Origin: Actinoalloteichus hoggarensis
Lineage (GTDB): Bacteria > Actinomycetota > Actinomycetes > Mycobacteriales > Pseudonocardiaceae
Length of the DNA stretch: 64,000 bases
Reading direction: 5' to 3'
NCBI RefSeq assembly: GCF_002234535.1
Contig: NZ_CP022521.1
Location: forward strand, 2,728,001-2,792,000
Made by a program: the position numbers and the translations under genes. The notes under the pieces were generated by a model that did not search any database, was not told where the DNA came from, and saw nothing but the letters and a program-made list of their open reading frames with translations. Positions 63,188-64,000 of this stretch are shown piece after piece (the first letter of the stretch is position 1; every line of letters starts with the position of its first letter).

Positions 63188-64000
63188 ATGGCGTCGACTA
63201 ACTCTGTGCTCCCTCCTGCCCAGGTCCTGCGTTCCCGGCTCGATCGCGCTCGTGAGGCGGGCGCGGCGGCGGGCGTCGACGCGTTGCTCGTCGCCCCCGG
63301 CTCCGACCTGCGTTACCTGATCGGTGTCGCGGGCGGCTCCCGCGAGCGACTCACCACCCTGGTGGTGCCGGCAGGCTCCGGAGGCGGCGCCCCGGTGCTG
63401 GTGCTGCCGAAGCTGGAGGGCCCCGGGTTCGCCGAGGTGCCCGCGGCCGAGATCGGCTTGGAGATCGTCACCTGGGTCGACGGCGAGGACCCCTACCGCA
63501 TGGTCGTGGAACTGCTGTCCGCCGGAGACACGCCGCCCCGCCGCGTCGCGGTCGGTGACATGCTGGAGGCGCTGCACGTGCTCGCCCTGCGTGCCGCGGG
63601 ACCGGGCATCGAGCAGAGCCTCACCGGCCCCGTACTGCGGGAGCTGCGGATCCGTAAGACCGCCGAGGAGATCGACGGGCTGGCCGCCGCGGGCGCCGCG
63701 ATCGACCGGGTGCACGCCAGGATGGGCGAGTGGCTGCGGGTCGGCCGCACCGAGGCCGAGATCGGCGACGACATCGCCGCCGCGATCGTCGCCGAGGGAC
63801 ACACCCACCCGGACTTCGTGATCGTCGGGTCCGGACCGAACGGCGCGAGCCCGCATCACCGCGTGTCCGACCGCGTCGTCGAGGCCGGTGACGTGGTGGT
63901 GATCGACATCGGCGGTCCCGTCGAGTCCGGTTACAACTCCGACTGCACCCGGACCTACGTCCTCGGCGAACCCGCGCACCCCGATGTGCGGGACGCCTAC
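63188..64000 (+). CDS. M24 metallopeptidase (Xaa-Pro aminopeptidase family), cut by window end
   Basis: The first 271 codons of an aminopeptidase-P/prolidase-like enzyme, open to the last base of the window. The creatinase-like N-terminal domain spans about residues 10-140 (VDALLVAPGSDLRYLIGV), and the pita-bread catalytic domain starts near 155 with RIRKTAEEIDGL. The first metal-binding motif, VVIDIGGPVESGYNSDCTRT, gives the first two Asp ligands; the remaining ligands lie beyond the window. It probably removes N-terminal residues ahead of proline. Confidence 0.92.
   Translation, partial: MASTNSVLPPAQVLRSRLDRAREAGAAAGVDALLVAPGSDLRYLIGVAGGSRERLTTLVVPAGSGGGAPVLVLPKLEGPGFAEVPAAEIGLEIVTWVDGEDPYRMVVELLSAGDTPPRRVAVGDMLEALHVLALRAAGPGIEQSLTGPVLRELRIRKTAEEIDGLAAAGAAIDRVHARMGEWLRVGRTEAEIGDDIAAAIVAEGHTHPDFVIVGSGPNGASPHHRVSDRVVEAGDVVVIDIGGPVESGYNSDCTRTYVLGEPAHPDVRDAY

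Overview
The window is G+C-rich actinobacterial DNA. It carries a complete Pup-proteasome locus (mpa, dop, pup, prcB, prcA, pafA, pafB, pafC), actinobacterial hisE-hisG, an F420/PPOX-type flavoprotein, an Eis-like acetyltransferase and many genes with GTG starts. Gene content fits the order Pseudonocardiales (Pseudonocardiaceae-like); that placement is inference. No tRNA, rRNA, CRISPR array, transposase or phage gene was seen.

Region 1 (about 0.1-18 kb) is accessory and biosynthetic. It holds a long-chain polyprenyl diphosphate synthase, a squalene-hopene-cyclase-type terpene cyclase with the DXDD motif, a MenA-like UbiA prenyltransferase, a UbiG-like methyltransferase and two further methyltransferases. 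It also holds two cytochromes P450, a two-component Rieske oxygenase (alpha and beta) coupled to an MDMPI/DinB-fold protein, a zinc-lobed dehydrogenase, a cupin, an F420/PPOX protein and a type-B carboxylesterase. Together these suggest a cyclised prenylquinone-like meroterpenoid, with prenyl chain synthesis, prenylation of a ring acceptor, methylation, cyclisation and oxidative tailoring. The product is unknown.

Region 2 (about 18.5-28.6 kb) is a class III lanthipeptide locus resembling the SapB/AmfS type. A membrane histidine kinase and a NarL/FixJ response regulator face each other. Divergent from the regulator are a LanKC synthetase, a 34-residue precursor gene overlapping it by 4 bp, an MFS exporter and a prolyl oligopeptidase overlapping the exporter by 4 bp. 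The precursor has an ILxLQ-type leader, a single proline just before the predicted core and a Ser-x2-Ser-x2-Cys labionin motif. The peptidase is therefore the likely leader protease. Two tandemly duplicated genes for small secreted proteins (28122 and 27509 starts) end the cluster. The duplicated block includes the last bases of the peptidase gene.

Region 3 (about 28.8-64 kb) is conserved chromosomal core: hisE-hisG, adenosine deaminase, AarF/UbiB-type kinase, RecB-like nuclease, M50 protease, tRNA m1A58 methyltransferase and three paralogous Pro/Gly/Gln-rich membrane-anchored proteins (a fourth, DUF4333-like protein lies at 59.9 kb). Then come the proteasome genes interrupted by an aldo/keto reductase, a Nudix hydrolase, a universal stress protein and a PAP2-diacylglycerol kinase fusion, then tatA, a HelY-type helicase, an Eis-like acetyltransferase, a FEN-like 5'-3' exonuclease and the start of an M24 peptidase. 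The tatC gene expected between tatA and the helicase is absent. At least nine genes in this half have a TANNNT box 6-7 bases before the start codon, which predicts leaderless mRNAs.
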